Below, one piece after another: positions 36,258 through 45,495 of a stretch of DNA of 64,000 nt (the stretch's first letter is position 1; each line of letters begins with the position of its first letter). The notes beneath the pieces are model-generated. The model saw only the letters and a list, made by a program, of their open reading frames with translations, was not told the DNA's origin and made no database searches. The position numbers were made by a program, and so were the translations under genes. Source of the stretch: Amygdalobacter indicium (GTDB lineage Bacteria; Bacillota; Clostridia; Saccharofermentanales; Fastidiosipilaceae); assembly GCF_029101545.1 (NCBI RefSeq), contig NZ_CP118866.1, positions 868,001-932,000 of the forward strand, in the 5' to 3' direction.

Positions 36258-36878
36258 TTAAATTTTTTCAGGTTCGCCCAAGTCAACATTTCCTACTACG
36301 TAAATATGACTCATTACCTGATTTTGCAAAGGCCGATCCTGATAGTCTACCTGAGTTTCCGCAATTCTGTCCAAGCAGGCAGTTGTACCGACTAAACGTC
36401 CGAAAGCTGCATATTGTCCGTCTAAATGAGGAGCAGCGGCATGCATAATAAAAAATTGTGAACCGGCAGAATCCGGACTCATAGCTCGAGCCATGGAAAT
36501 TACACCACGTTCATGCTGCAACGGGTTTTGATAATTATTGCTTCTGAATTCACCTTTTATGCAATATCCCGGGCCTCCCATTCCCGTACCTTCAGGACAA
36601 CCGCCTTGAATCATAAAACCTTTGATAACTCGGTGAAAGATCAAGCCGTCATAAAATCCTTTTTTTACCAAGCTGATGAAATTTTTTACCGTATTGGGAG
36701 CTAAATGCGGATAAAGTTCCAATTCCATATAATTCGTCGGGGCAAGCTCAGCTTGTAAATCAGCAGCTTCCTGCAAATTCAAAGAGTTATTCTGCGGTAA
36801 TGCAGGCAACTTTTGCAATTGCTCTTCCGAGGCGGCCACTACTAAAATTTTGACCGGATCAGCATATAAATTACTCAT
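36258..36878 (-). CDS. Cytoplasmic cyclophilin-type peptidyl-prolyl isomerase
   Basis: Cyclophilins catalyse cis-trans isomerisation of X-Pro bonds. The core (about 50-200) has the active-site FHRVIKGFMIQGG, the SMARAMSPDSAGSQFFIM segment and HLDGQYAAFGRLV. The first 45 residues form a non-conserved extension, and there is no signal sequence, so it should be cytoplasmic. A second, exported cyclophilin is at 47245-47910. It lies between pncB and metG. Confidence 0.93.
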   Translation of the reverse strand: MSNLYADPVKILVVAASEEQLQKLPALPQNNSLNLQEAADLQAELAPTNYMELELYPHLAPNTVKNFISLVKKGFYDGLIFHRVIKGFMIQGGCPEGTGMGGPGYCIKGEFRSNNYQNPLQHERGVISMARAMSPDSAGSQFFIMHAAAPHLDGQYAAFGRLVGTTACLDRIAETQVDYQDRPLQNQVMSHIYVVGNVDLGEPEKI

Positions 36879-36905
36879 AATTTTCCAATCTTTCTAATTA
36901 TTAAT

Positions 36906-38369
36906 TTAATGATGCATTTGATGCGAACGTAAGAACTCGTCTTTTACCTGCCATAATTTTGCCGATAAGTCGACATAATACGTCTGCGGATTTTCAAAGC
37001 GCTTAATCGTCGGCCAAAGTGTTTCCAATTCCTGGCGACAAAACTCTCGCAACTCGGGCAAACTGTATTTCTTCGCTACCACAACACCCTTTTCCATCAA
37101 AGGTTCCAACATATTTCTGACACGATAATTAGTTAAAGTTTTACGTTTCCAAGTTTGTACCGGATCGAAAATCTCAACTGCTTCTCCCTGATAATAAGGA
37201 GTTAAATCCTCATCAGCCAACAAGATTAAATCGGCCATGGCTTTACCGGTTTCCAAATCATAGAAACGCAGCAGATTCTTTTCGCCCGGATTAGTTGTTT
37301 TTTCAGGATTTTCCGAAATCTTCATCTTCGGAGTAAAGTTTTTCTCGCCGGCTTTTCTGATACCGGTCAACTTATAAACGCCGCCGAATACAGGCTCATT
37401 ACGAGCGGTAATCAGACGTTCGCCCACACCGTAGCTGTCAATTTTAGCATCCTGCATCTGTAAATCTCTGATAATATATTCATCCAAGGAATTGGAAACT
37501 GTAATCTTAACATCAGTCAAACCGGCTGCATCCAGCATTTTACGTGCTTCCTGCGTTAACCAAGTTAAATCGCCGCTATCAATTCTGATACCTTTAAGAT
37601 GCTTACCCTTAGGAGCTAAAACGTTTTTCTCTACCAAAATAGCGTTGGGCACACCGGATTTCAAAACATTGTATGTATCAACCAAAAGAACGGTGTTATC
37701 CGGGAAGCTGTCGGCATACGCAACAAAGGCATCATATTCTGTCGGAAAAGACTGGACAAAGCTGTGCGCCATTGTACCGCCCACCGGCACATGATAAAAT
37801 TCACCGCTGGCTAAGCAGGAACTTCCGTCCATACCGCCGATATAAGCAGCTCTGGCACCCATCAAAGCGGCTGTATAACCTTGAGCTCTTCTGGCGCCGA
37901 ACTCTAAAACCTGACGTTTGCCGACCACTAAGCGTAATCTTGAAGCTTTAGTTGAAATCAGACTCTGATGATTAACTAAAAGCAATATCATCGTTTCCAA
38001 AATTTGAGCCTGAATAATCGGTCCGACAACTTTAACAAGCGGCTCACGCGGGAATACCACACTGCCTTCTTTCACGGCATAAACGGAGCAACGAAAATCC
38101 ATATGACGCAAATAGTCCAAAAAACGACTGTTAAAAAGTCCGGTAGAAGCTAAATATTGCAAATTTTCTTCAGTAAACTTCGTCTCCTGCAAGAAATTAA
38201 CCAAATCTTCCACGCCGCCCATAATAGCATATCCGCCGTCTTCCGGTACTTTACGAAAAAATACTTCAAAGCAGGCTTCCAAGTCTTCTTTTCCCTGATC
38301 CAACCACGCTTGCGCCATAGTCAGCTCATACAAATCCATCAACATTATACGATTATCCATATATCTCAT
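36906..38369 (-). CDS. pncB: Nicotinate phosphoribosyltransferase
   Basis: PncB converts nicotinate and PRPP to nicotinate mononucleotide in NAD salvage, coupled to ATP hydrolysis. The 487-residue protein is of the Firmicute length. Recognisable parts are DLYELTMAQAW at the N-terminus, FGARRAQGYTAALMGARAAYIGG and the phosphate-binding region KGIRIDSGDLTWL. Later come DEYIIRDL and SYGVGERLIT. The start ATG has GGAGGCTTTGAACT before it. It lies between the HIT and cyclophilin genes. Confidence 0.95.
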   Translation of the reverse strand: MRYMDNRIMLMDLYELTMAQAWLDQGKEDLEACFEVFFRKVPEDGGYAIMGGVEDLVNFLQETKFTEENLQYLASTGLFNSRFLDYLRHMDFRCSVYAVKEGSVVFPREPLVKVVGPIIQAQILETMILLLVNHQSLISTKASRLRLVVGKRQVLEFGARRAQGYTAALMGARAAYIGGMDGSSCLASGEFYHVPVGGTMAHSFVQSFPTEYDAFVAYADSFPDNTVLLVDTYNVLKSGVPNAILVEKNVLAPKGKHLKGIRIDSGDLTWLTQEARKMLDAAGLTDVKITVSNSLDEYIIRDLQMQDAKIDSYGVGERLITARNEPVFGGVYKLTGIRKAGEKNFTPKMKISENPEKTTNPGEKNLLRFYDLETGKAMADLILLADEDLTPYYQGEAVEIFDPVQTWKRKTLTNYRVRNMLEPLMEKGVVVAKKYSLPELREFCRQELETLWPTIKRFENPQTYYVDLSAKLWQVKDEFLRSHQMHH

Positions 38370-38408
38370 AGTTCAAAGCCTCCACTATTGAACAAAATCT
38401 AATACTCG

Positions 38409-38765
38409 TTACAGTTGATCCTTAAACTTCGGATCATACATGAAATGAAAATGCATATGCATAACTGACTGGCCGACACCTGCGCCGTTATTTTGAATAA
38501 TACGGAAACCGGATTCTGCTAAATTGCCGATTTCAGCAATTTTCGGAATTGCCTGTACCAAAGCAGCCATATCTGCCCGACCCTCAGTTGTTTGAATTTT
38601 CGGATCCAAAAAATTATCGTAATGCTGTTTGAAAATAATCAAACGATGTACTTCGGCTTGCGGATGGATATCGTTAATTACGAATAAACTTTCGTTCTCA
38701 TAAATTTTATTAACCTGAATATCCCCACGGGCCATTTTGCAAAACAAGCAATCTTCCTTTTGCAT
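38409..38765 (-). CDS. HIT family nucleotide-binding protein
   Basis: HIT proteins hydrolyse or transfer nucleoside phosphates such as adenosine 5'-phosphoramidate or dinucleoside polyphosphates. The protein begins MQKEDCLFCKMARGDI, has the N-terminal zinc-type CxxC and the catalytic triad HMHFHF near the end. I start at the ATG at 38765, which has AGGAGGCG just before it; an upstream start would include the ribosome binding site and a terminator hairpin. Length is then 118 residues, normal for the family. The gene follows alaS. Confidence 0.93.
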   Translation of the reverse strand: MQKEDCLFCKMARGDIQVNKIYENESLFVINDIHPQAEVHRLIIFKQHYDNFLDPKIQTTEGRADMAALVQAIPKIAEIGNLAESGFRIIQNNGAGVGQSVMHMHFHFMYDPKFKDQL

Positions 38766-38794
38766 TAAAACGCCTCCTACAAATTGAGTATTAA

Positions 38795-38820
38795 GAACGG
38801 ACAACCTCTGTTGTCCGTTC
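38795..38820 (-). terminator. Hairpin terminator of alaS
   Basis: A perfect 11-bp stem GAACGGACAAC / GTTGTCCGTTC with a 4-nt loop lies 10 nt after the alaS stop. The T-tract after it is poor (TTAATACT), so it may act mostly as a 3' stabiliser. Confidence 0.65.
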
Positions 38821-38829
38821 TCACTTGCA

Positions 38830-41496
38830 TTATAATTTTTCCGTCAACTTTTGTCTGACAGCTTTGATAGCCTCAGGTACAGCCTGAATATCTTTGCCGC
38901 CGGCCTGGGCCATATCCGGTCGACCGCCGCCACCGCCGCCGCAAACTGTCGTCGCCGTCTTAATCAGCTCTACAGCGTTAAGACCTTTATTCGTCAATTC
39001 TTTGGAAATCATACAGATCAACTGCAATTTTCCTTCGTTGACATTGAACAGCATAACAACTGCCGGATTCAATTTATTGCGATAATTATCAGCTAATTCC
39101 CTCAAAGCCTCAATCGAGCCGACGGAAACCTGCAGCAGCAAAAGCTTTACTCCACCTAATTCCTGCACTTCTTTCGCTAAATTGGAACCGTTATCGCCGT
39201 TCAACATTTTTTGTTCCAAATCGTGTAATTTTTTCTCACCATTCTTAACCTGTTCCTGCAAATGAGCAACACGATTAAGCAATTCCTTACTCGGAGCTTT
39301 CAAAGCGGCAGATAAAGCTGCAAGCTCATCATGCTCTTTGAACGATAATTGGTAAGCTGCCGGTCCTGTGACCGCGTCAATTCTTCTAATGCCTGCAGCT
39401 GCTGAAGTTTCAGCCACAATCCGGAAAAATCCCACCTGCGAAGTATGATCAAGATGAGTACCGCCGCAAAGCTCGACGCTATAGTCAGTCATTGTCACTA
39501 CTCTGACCTTTTCTTCATACTTTTCATCGAAGAGATGAATTGCTCCACGCTTATTGGCTTCGTCCATATTCATAAACTCCACCTGCACGGGCCAATCCTG
39601 CATAACCGCCCAATTAACACGTTCTTCAATTTCTCTAATCTCCTGCGTTGTTAAAGCGCACGGATGATTGAAATCGAAACGTAAATAATCAGGGCCGACG
39701 AAAGAGCCTGATTGAACCAGCTGCTTACCGAACTTTTCCCGCAAAGCAGCATGTAATAAGTGAGTTGCCGTATGGTTCTTTCTAATTTTTTCGCGTCTCT
39801 CTTTATCGACTGTTAAAGTGAATTTATCTCCAACTTTAATTGTTCCGCTTTGTAAGACCGCATCATGAATATAAACCTTACGGATGGTTTTGGTACAATT
39901 ATTAACCTGAATCATAGATTTACTGTTGCCGATCATACCGGAATCACCGATTTGGCCGCCATTTTCCGCAAAATAAGGTGTCTGATTAAAAATCAGATAA
40001 GCCGGAACCGGATCAGCCGTACAAGTCAATTCGTTAACCAACTTTTTACTGCCGTGATCATCAACAATAATTGCCTGCAAAACGCCTTCGTCGCTCGTTT
40101 TTTCGTAACATGTATAGATACTCGCCGGCATCTCCTTCAGCTCTTTGGCTAAATCAGACTTGATCCAGGAACTGTCGGATTTAGCTCTTCTTGCTTCACG
40201 TGCCCGCTCTTTTTGCACCTGCATCGCCCGATCAAAACCGGCACGATCAATATCAAGCTTGTTTTCGTGGGCAATTTCCGCCGTTAAATCAACCGGGAAG
40301 CCGTAAGTATCGTGTAACTTGAAGACCACATCGCCCGGCAAAATTTGCTGCTTATTTTTCTTAACTTCATTCATTGTTTGTTGCAGCAAATCAAGTCCCT
40401 GAGCCACTGTCTGATCAAAGCGTTTCTCCTCCGCTTCGATTGTAGCCATAATGAAATCACGATGCTCGATTAATTCCGGATAAGCTGAACCGGAACATTT
40501 AATGACAACATCTGCTAAATCGGTCAAGAAAAGACGTTTGATATTCAACAATCTGCCGCAACGACTTGCCCGACGCAACAAGCGGCGCAGAACATAACCG
40601 CGTCCTTCGTTGCTCGGTGTAATACCGTCGGCAATCATCATAGTTGTAGAACGAATATGGTCGGTTATTACACGAATAGAAATATCATCCCGTTCATTCT
40701 CACCGTACTTCTTACCGGCAATTTCGCAAACTTTATCCAGGACAGCTCGTACCGTATCTACTTCGAACAAGTTATCGACACCCTGCAGAATTGTAGCAAC
40801 ACGTTCCAAACCTGCACCTGTATCAATGTTTCTTTGTTTCAAAGGTGCATATGTCCCGTCAGCCTGATGCTCAAATTGGGTAAACACCAAATTCCAGATC
40901 TCAACATAACGATCACCGATATCCTGTTGAATTCCCTGTTGCGGCGTTTCTTTACCATATTGCGGACCGCGATCGACAAAAATTTCACTGTCCGGACCGC
41001 AAGGACCGGTGCCATGCTCCCAGAAATTATCAGCTTTGCTCATTTTAAAGACGTGAGTAGGGTCAATTCCTACTTTTTTCGTCCAAATATCATAAGCTTC
41101 ATCATCTTTTTCGTAGATAGTAACATAAAGTATATCTTTTGGAATTTCCAGAACTTTTGTCAAAAATTCCCACGCCCACGGAATAACTTCCGCTTTGAAA
41201 TAATCACCGAAGCTGAAATTACCCAGCATCTCGAAAAATGTTCCATGTCTCGAAGTTAAGCCTACACGTTCAATATCAGGTGTACGAATGCACTTTTGAC
41301 AAGTTGTAACTCTGGTGCGCGGCGGCTTCTCATCCCCACGAAAATAAGCTTTCATCGGAGTCATGCCGGCATTAATCAATAAAATCGACGGATCATTTTT
41401 CGGAACCAGCGAAAAACTCGGTAATCTTAAATGTCCTTTACTTTCAAAAAAACTTAAGTATGCTTCACGTATCTCATTTACGCCTAAACGTTTCAT
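38830..41496 (-). CDS. alaS: Alanyl-tRNA synthetase
   Basis: This class II enzyme charges tRNA-Ala and edits misacylated Ser or Gly. The 888 residues match the family. Motifs seen include the N-terminal catalytic domain (FFESKGHLRLPSFSLVP, RHGTFFEMLGNFSFGDYF), the editing site HTATHLLHAALRE and CGGTHLDHT, a coiled-coil linker, and the Gly-rich C-terminal CGGGGGGRPDMAQAGG. AGAGGA precedes the ATG. It begins 24 bp after the PP2C-like gene, so there is no T-box and the two are probably cotranscribed. Confidence 0.97.
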   Translation of the reverse strand: MKRLGVNEIREAYLSFFESKGHLRLPSFSLVPKNDPSILLINAGMTPMKAYFRGDEKPPRTRVTTCQKCIRTPDIERVGLTSRHGTFFEMLGNFSFGDYFKAEVIPWAWEFLTKVLEIPKDILYVTIYEKDDEAYDIWTKKVGIDPTHVFKMSKADNFWEHGTGPCGPDSEIFVDRGPQYGKETPQQGIQQDIGDRYVEIWNLVFTQFEHQADGTYAPLKQRNIDTGAGLERVATILQGVDNLFEVDTVRAVLDKVCEIAGKKYGENERDDISIRVITDHIRSTTMMIADGITPSNEGRGYVLRRLLRRASRCGRLLNIKRLFLTDLADVVIKCSGSAYPELIEHRDFIMATIEAEEKRFDQTVAQGLDLLQQTMNEVKKNKQQILPGDVVFKLHDTYGFPVDLTAEIAHENKLDIDRAGFDRAMQVQKERAREARRAKSDSSWIKSDLAKELKEMPASIYTCYEKTSDEGVLQAIIVDDHGSKKLVNELTCTADPVPAYLIFNQTPYFAENGGQIGDSGMIGNSKSMIQVNNCTKTIRKVYIHDAVLQSGTIKVGDKFTLTVDKERREKIRKNHTATHLLHAALREKFGKQLVQSGSFVGPDYLRFDFNHPCALTTQEIREIEERVNWAVMQDWPVQVEFMNMDEANKRGAIHLFDEKYEEKVRVVTMTDYSVELCGGTHLDHTSQVGFFRIVAETSAAAGIRRIDAVTGPAAYQLSFKEHDELAALSAALKAPSKELLNRVAHLQEQVKNGEKKLHDLEQKMLNGDNGSNLAKEVQELGGVKLLLLQVSVGSIEALRELADNYRNKLNPAVVMLFNVNEGKLQLICMISKELTNKGLNAVELIKTATTVCGGGGGGRPDMAQAGGKDIQAVPEAIKAVRQKLTEKL

Positions 41497-41520
41497 ACCA
41501 ATTCATATCCTCTTTTGCAA

Positions 41521-42972
41521 TTAATTCTTCTTAGCTGTTGTTGCGGCAGTGCCGGCTGTTGTTGCTGTCGGATTGCCGTTCACAATATCATCAATATCCG
41601 GAATAACCAATTCATCACCGGCATAGTAATTATTACCGTTGTTGGTAATCTTATCCGGATTAGCTTTAATCAAAGCTTTCAAAGCGGCAGCTTGCTGGTC
41701 GCCGTCCAAATGATAATCCTTATAAACTTCCTGAATAAGCTGAACAAGCGCCTGGCCGGCTCTAATCTTAACTTTATCAGGATGCTTCTTCTTAGCCGCA
41801 GTAGTTGTCGCAGCTGTGGTTGTGGCCGCTGTTGTCTCCTGCGTTGTCGGTGCGGCAGAAGTTGTCGGCTCCAGCGTAACATTTACCGGACTTGTAGCTG
41901 AAGTTTCTTTGGCCGCATCGCTACTGCCGAACAAAGGTACCCAACTGGGGAAATTACCTTCATTAAAGAATTGAACCCAGATCAAAAAAGCTGCTAAAAC
42001 AGCCAAAAGGCAAGCAAAAATCGAAGCTACAATTATTAATCCCTTACTGCTGCCTGTATGTTCATAATCATCATATGAATCATCAAAATCATCAATCGGC
42101 TTCATATTAACAGGAGCCGCATTGGTATCAGGTTGCTGATTACCGAAGTTATTATCGTTTGCTTCATATACGGTCGGAGTTGCCGCTTTTTTAATTACGG
42201 TCTTGACATCCTTGTCGGCCAGCAAATCTTCAACAAAGCCGATCATATACTGATAAGGCACACCAGGAGCTTTCTCATCCATCAGCTCTTTTACCATACC
42301 GACAGAATCGGCCTGGTCTTCAGCCGCATATAATAATTGCAACATATTTTCCTGGCCTATTGTATCCATAACTTCACGACTGCAAAGGATAAAGCAATCG
42401 TCCTGCTGCAAGCGGGCAATATTGGAATAACGGATAGTTGCTGCCGTTCCGGCGGAATAAACATAAAGGTTTGGAACTTTACGGCCGTGAGTATCTACAG
42501 CTTTGAGCGGATATTCATCTTCCGTTAAAGGATACAAAATATCATTACGATAAAGATACGCACATCCGCGGCCCAATGTAACCGCTGCAATTTCTGCGTC
42601 TTTGACAATCAAGCCGGCAAAATAAGGCTGCTTGACGCCATTATCTCCCAAAGTCATTTGACCGGAAACATTGACGGCACAATCGGCCAAATCGTTAATT
42701 TCCTGATCTATCTTTTTGTCCGTATAACGCATATCATCATGAATTTTATCCAAAATATCGCGTTTCTTTTTGTCATACTGTTCATTCTCACTATTAGAAT
42801 AAGAAGAAGCATAAATAGCGAAAAAAGAACCGCCGGCTTCACGATCTAAAGTAATATCTGCACCTTTTTCTTCTCTTTTGCCGGAAAAACGTCCATCCAG
42901 ATAAAAGCCGTCAACAGCACCCGCCGCATTCTGATACTTGGCTCCGACAGTGGTAGCTAATCTCGTAATCAT
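41521..42972 (-). CDS. Membrane protein with degenerate PP2C-like and LysM-like domains
   Basis: The 483-residue protein has a cytoplasmic domain (about 1-250) that follows the PP2C Ser/Thr phosphatase layout. GGSFFAIYASSYS sits at the DGMGG-type position, then AAVTLGRGCAYLYRNDILYPLTED (GDSRxYL-type strand) and LQQDDCFILCSREVMDTI (gDxlLLCSDGL-type strand). The metal-binding Asp residues appear replaced: Ala-Ser-Ser for Asp-Gly and Ser-Arg-Glu for Ser-Asp-Gly. A membrane helix (311-336), a Thr/Ala-rich linker (356-395) and an outside LysM-like module (about 401-458, ending NYYAGDELVIP) follow. This looks like a sensor linking the cell wall to a pseudophosphatase, which is inference. AGAGGA precedes the ATG. 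It is immediately upstream of alaS. Confidence 0.7.
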   Translation of the reverse strand: MITRLATTVGAKYQNAAGAVDGFYLDGRFSGKREEKGADITLDREAGGSFFAIYASSYSNSENEQYDKKKRDILDKIHDDMRYTDKKIDQEINDLADCAVNVSGQMTLGDNGVKQPYFAGLIVKDAEIAAVTLGRGCAYLYRNDILYPLTEDEYPLKAVDTHGRKVPNLYVYSAGTAATIRYSNIARLQQDDCFILCSREVMDTIGQENMLQLLYAAEDQADSVGMVKELMDEKAPGVPYQYMIGFVEDLLADKDVKTVIKKAATPTVYEANDNNFGNQQPDTNAAPVNMKPIDDFDDSYDDYEHTGSSKGLIIVASIFACLLAVLAAFLIWVQFFNEGNFPSWVPLFGSSDAAKETSATSPVNVTLEPTTSAAPTTQETTAATTTAATTTAAKKKHPDKVKIRAGQALVQLIQEVYKDYHLDGDQQAAALKALIKANPDKITNNGNNYYAGDELVIPDIDDIVNGNPTATTAGTAATTAKKN

Positions 42973-43100
42973 TAAAGTCCTCTTTCTTCTGTTCTCACAG
43001 ATATTATAATTTTATATTCGATTATTCGACGTTTGAAAATCAAACAAACAAAACCGAATTTAATAAAAAGCAAACATACACTTGATAATTTTACCACAAA

Positions 43101-44735
43101 CTAGGCAAAAGCACAGCCGCCGCAAGCTTTTGCCGCACAATTGTTCAAAGCCGACGGAGCCTGCGCCGTGCCACCTTCAGCTGTTTCTCTTAAAGCTGCC
43201 GGCATCGAATCGCCCACTTTTTTCTGTACTTCAACCATCTCATCGAACGGCACCAACATTTTCAATCCGCTTATAGCCATCGTTGCCGCCGTTAACGCAT
43301 TCGCCACGCCCATAGCATTCCGAACCTGACACGGTACTTCAACCAATCCGCCTACAGGATCACAAACCAAACCCAAAGCATTCATCAAAGCTATGGTTGC
43401 CGCCTGTAAAGCTGCAGCGTTACTTGCAGCAGCTAATTCGCATACTGCCGCTGCCGCCATAGCAGCTGCCGAACCTACTTCCGCCTGACAACCGCCTGTA
43501 GCTCCGGCTAAAGACGAACGAAGATTAATCAAAAATCCGACTGCACCGGCTGTAAATAGAGAATAAACCAGATCGTGTTCGCTTTTTTGATGGAATTCCC
43601 GCATAACCATAAGTGCGGCGGGCAAAACACCGCTGGCACCGGCTGTAGGAGCAGCTACAATTTTACCCATACAGGCGTTGTGCTCCAAAGTCGCCAAGGC
43701 ATAGGCAACAGCCTTGTTGATTTCTATCCCGCCCGCAGTTGTCGGATGTTCAGCTAAATAATCATTAACCTCTTTAGCTTCACCGCCGATCAATTTACCC
43801 ATAGACCTTTCCGGTTTAGTTAAAGCGATATTTACGGCATTCTGCATAGTTTGCCAAGCATACAGCATCTTATTGTAAATTTGCTGCCGACTCAAATGGC
43901 TGAGCGCTATTTCACGCCGCATCATAAACTCACTGATATTGATAGAAGCAGCTGAACATTTTTGCAGTAATTCTTCACCTGTAGAAAAAAGATAATCTTC
44001 CTCGACAAAGTTTTCCTGCTGCTCCGATTGTTCTTTAACTTTTGCCTGTTCTTCCACATCCTCATTGCGCAAAACCAAAACTCGCTTAATTTCGTGCAAT
44101 TCACGCAATTTTGCCAACGCAGCTTCGGGAATTAAGGAATCAGTCTCAACAAATGTGTAAGCACGGGCACCTTTTTGTTCCCGAAAAAGATTCAGAAATG
44201 CTATATTGACATTTTCCTGACTTAAACAACGGGCAATATACGCTAAAACGCCCGCTTTATCTTCCTGTTCTATTACTATCGTATTCAAGCGGCCGGAAAA
44301 ATCAACTTTTATCCCGTTAATTTCGCAAATTCTGGCTCTGCCTCCACCCAAAGATTGACCTGTAACGCTCATAACATTATTTTGGGCATCATACATTTCA
44401 ACCTTAACAGTATTAGGGTGTTCAACTACAGTCTCTTTATCATAAACATATTCATATTTCATATGAGCTGATGCAGCTTCGGAAAACGCCTGTCTTATCC
44501 GGATATCATCGACGTCAAAACCCAACATACCGGCGAGCAGAGCTCTATCGGTACCATGACCCGAAGTAGTTTTAGAAAAAGACCCGTATAAAGTAAAGCG
44601 CACAAAAACAGGTGTTTTATTGGCATTAATCAAGCGCGCCCAATTAGCTATTCTGCACGCCCCGGCAGTATGGGAACTGGAAGGGCCTATCATTACCGGC
44701 CCGATAATTTCAAAGCACGACAAATCTAAATTCAT
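43101..44735 (-). CDS. sdaA: L-serine dehydratase, iron-sulfur type, fused beta-alpha single chain
   Basis: The enzyme deaminates L-serine to pyruvate and ammonia with an oxygen-labile [4Fe-4S] cluster. The N-terminal beta domain starts with FEIIGPVMIGPSSSHTAGA. An ACT-like domain (about 145-220) has VIEQEDKAGVLAYIARCL. The alpha domain has GKIVAAPTAGASGVLPAAL. The C-terminus is Cys-rich and ends CGGCAFA; in the Legionella enzyme a C-terminal Cys enters the active site as a cluster ligand. The ATG at 44735 is chosen because GAGGG precedes it; an ATG 15 bp earlier overlaps that site. About 544 residues result. Many Firmicutes use two separate subunits, so the fusion is a variant, but a known one. 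Confidence 0.94.
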   Translation of the reverse strand: MNLDLSCFEIIGPVMIGPSSSHTAGACRIANWARLINANKTPVFVRFTLYGSFSKTTSGHGTDRALLAGMLGFDVDDIRIRQAFSEAASAHMKYEYVYDKETVVEHPNTVKVEMYDAQNNVMSVTGQSLGGGRARICEINGIKVDFSGRLNTIVIEQEDKAGVLAYIARCLSQENVNIAFLNLFREQKGARAYTFVETDSLIPEAALAKLRELHEIKRVLVLRNEDVEEQAKVKEQSEQQENFVEEDYLFSTGEELLQKCSAASINISEFMMRREIALSHLSRQQIYNKMLYAWQTMQNAVNIALTKPERSMGKLIGGEAKEVNDYLAEHPTTAGGIEINKAVAYALATLEHNACMGKIVAAPTAGASGVLPAALMVMREFHQKSEHDLVYSLFTAGAVGFLINLRSSLAGATGGCQAEVGSAAAMAAAAVCELAAASNAAALQAATIALMNALGLVCDPVGGLVEVPCQVRNAMGVANALTAATMAISGLKMLVPFDEMVEVQKKVGDSMPAALRETAEGGTAQAPSALNNCAAKACGGCAFA

Positions 44736-44844
44736 AGCTCTTACCCTCATTGTTTTTAATGTTTAGATGAAAAATCCATCCCACTCGTCGGTCAAATTGA
44801 AAATCAACCTGCAAGTGAGACGGTATAAATTAAGCTTTTGTTCA

Positions 44845-45453
44845 TTAATTGAACTTTTGTACACATGTACCCTGTTTTACAGTCGCATACAACTTACTTA
44901 CTTGCATAGCTGCAGCAACTTGCTGACTGACTTCTTCGCCTTTCAAAACAGTCAAGGCTTGCAAAGCCAAGGGCAGGCAGGCAGCAGGTCCTACACCTGT
45001 CAGGAAATTCTTTTCCTGCACAACCATGCAGTCAGTAATATAATCACAATTCGGAATTTTATCCTTAAAAATCGGAGCACAGGTCATTTTCAAATCTTTG
45101 CTCAAACCGGCTGCATATAAAACATAAGGTCCGGCGCAAACCGCAACGATCAACTTTTCATCAACAGCCAAAGATTGTACAATGTGCAAAACCAGCGGAT
45201 GTTCCGCTAAATTAGTTGCACCGGGCAGACCTCCGGGCAAATAAACAGCTTTAACATCATAAGGCGAAACATCCTCAATTAAGCTTTCGCAAGCAATTTT
45301 CACCCCGTGCGAAGATGTCACTTCATTTTGACCGGTAATAGAACATAATTCCGTTTTAACACCGGCTCTTTTCATAACATCATACATAGTTAAAGCTTCA
45401 ACTTCTTCGCAGCCGTCAGCCATTAAAATTAACATTTCAATATCATTATCCAT
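44845..45453 (-). CDS. DJ-1/PfpI family protein
   Basis: The DJ-1 superfamily includes glyoxalases, chaperone-like and stress proteins of the ThiJ/YajL type. The 202-residue protein has the nucleophile elbow VAVCAGPYVL with Cys106 and an N-terminal conserved Glu in ADGCEEVEA, and PGGLPGATNL. AAGGAGAA precedes the ATG. Activity cannot be predicted from sequence. It lies between sdaA and glf on the same strand. Confidence 0.92.
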   Translation of the reverse strand: MDNDIEMLILMADGCEEVEALTMYDVMKRAGVKTELCSITGQNEVTSSHGVKIACESLIEDVSPYDVKAVYLPGGLPGATNLAEHPLVLHIVQSLAVDEKLIVAVCAGPYVLYAAGLSKDLKMTCAPIFKDKIPNCDYITDCMVVQEKNFLTGVGPAACLPLALQALTVLKGEEVSQQVAAAMQVSKLYATVKQGTCVQKFN

Positions 45454-45495
45454 GTCACTATTCTCCTTTTTCCAATATAAGCGCCACCAAAGCGT

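Noticed and set aside
40657..41259. A 200-codon open frame on the plus strand opposite alaS
   Set aside because: It is antisense to a well-conserved synthetase, has no ribosome binding site or recognisable domain, and reflects alaS codon bias.
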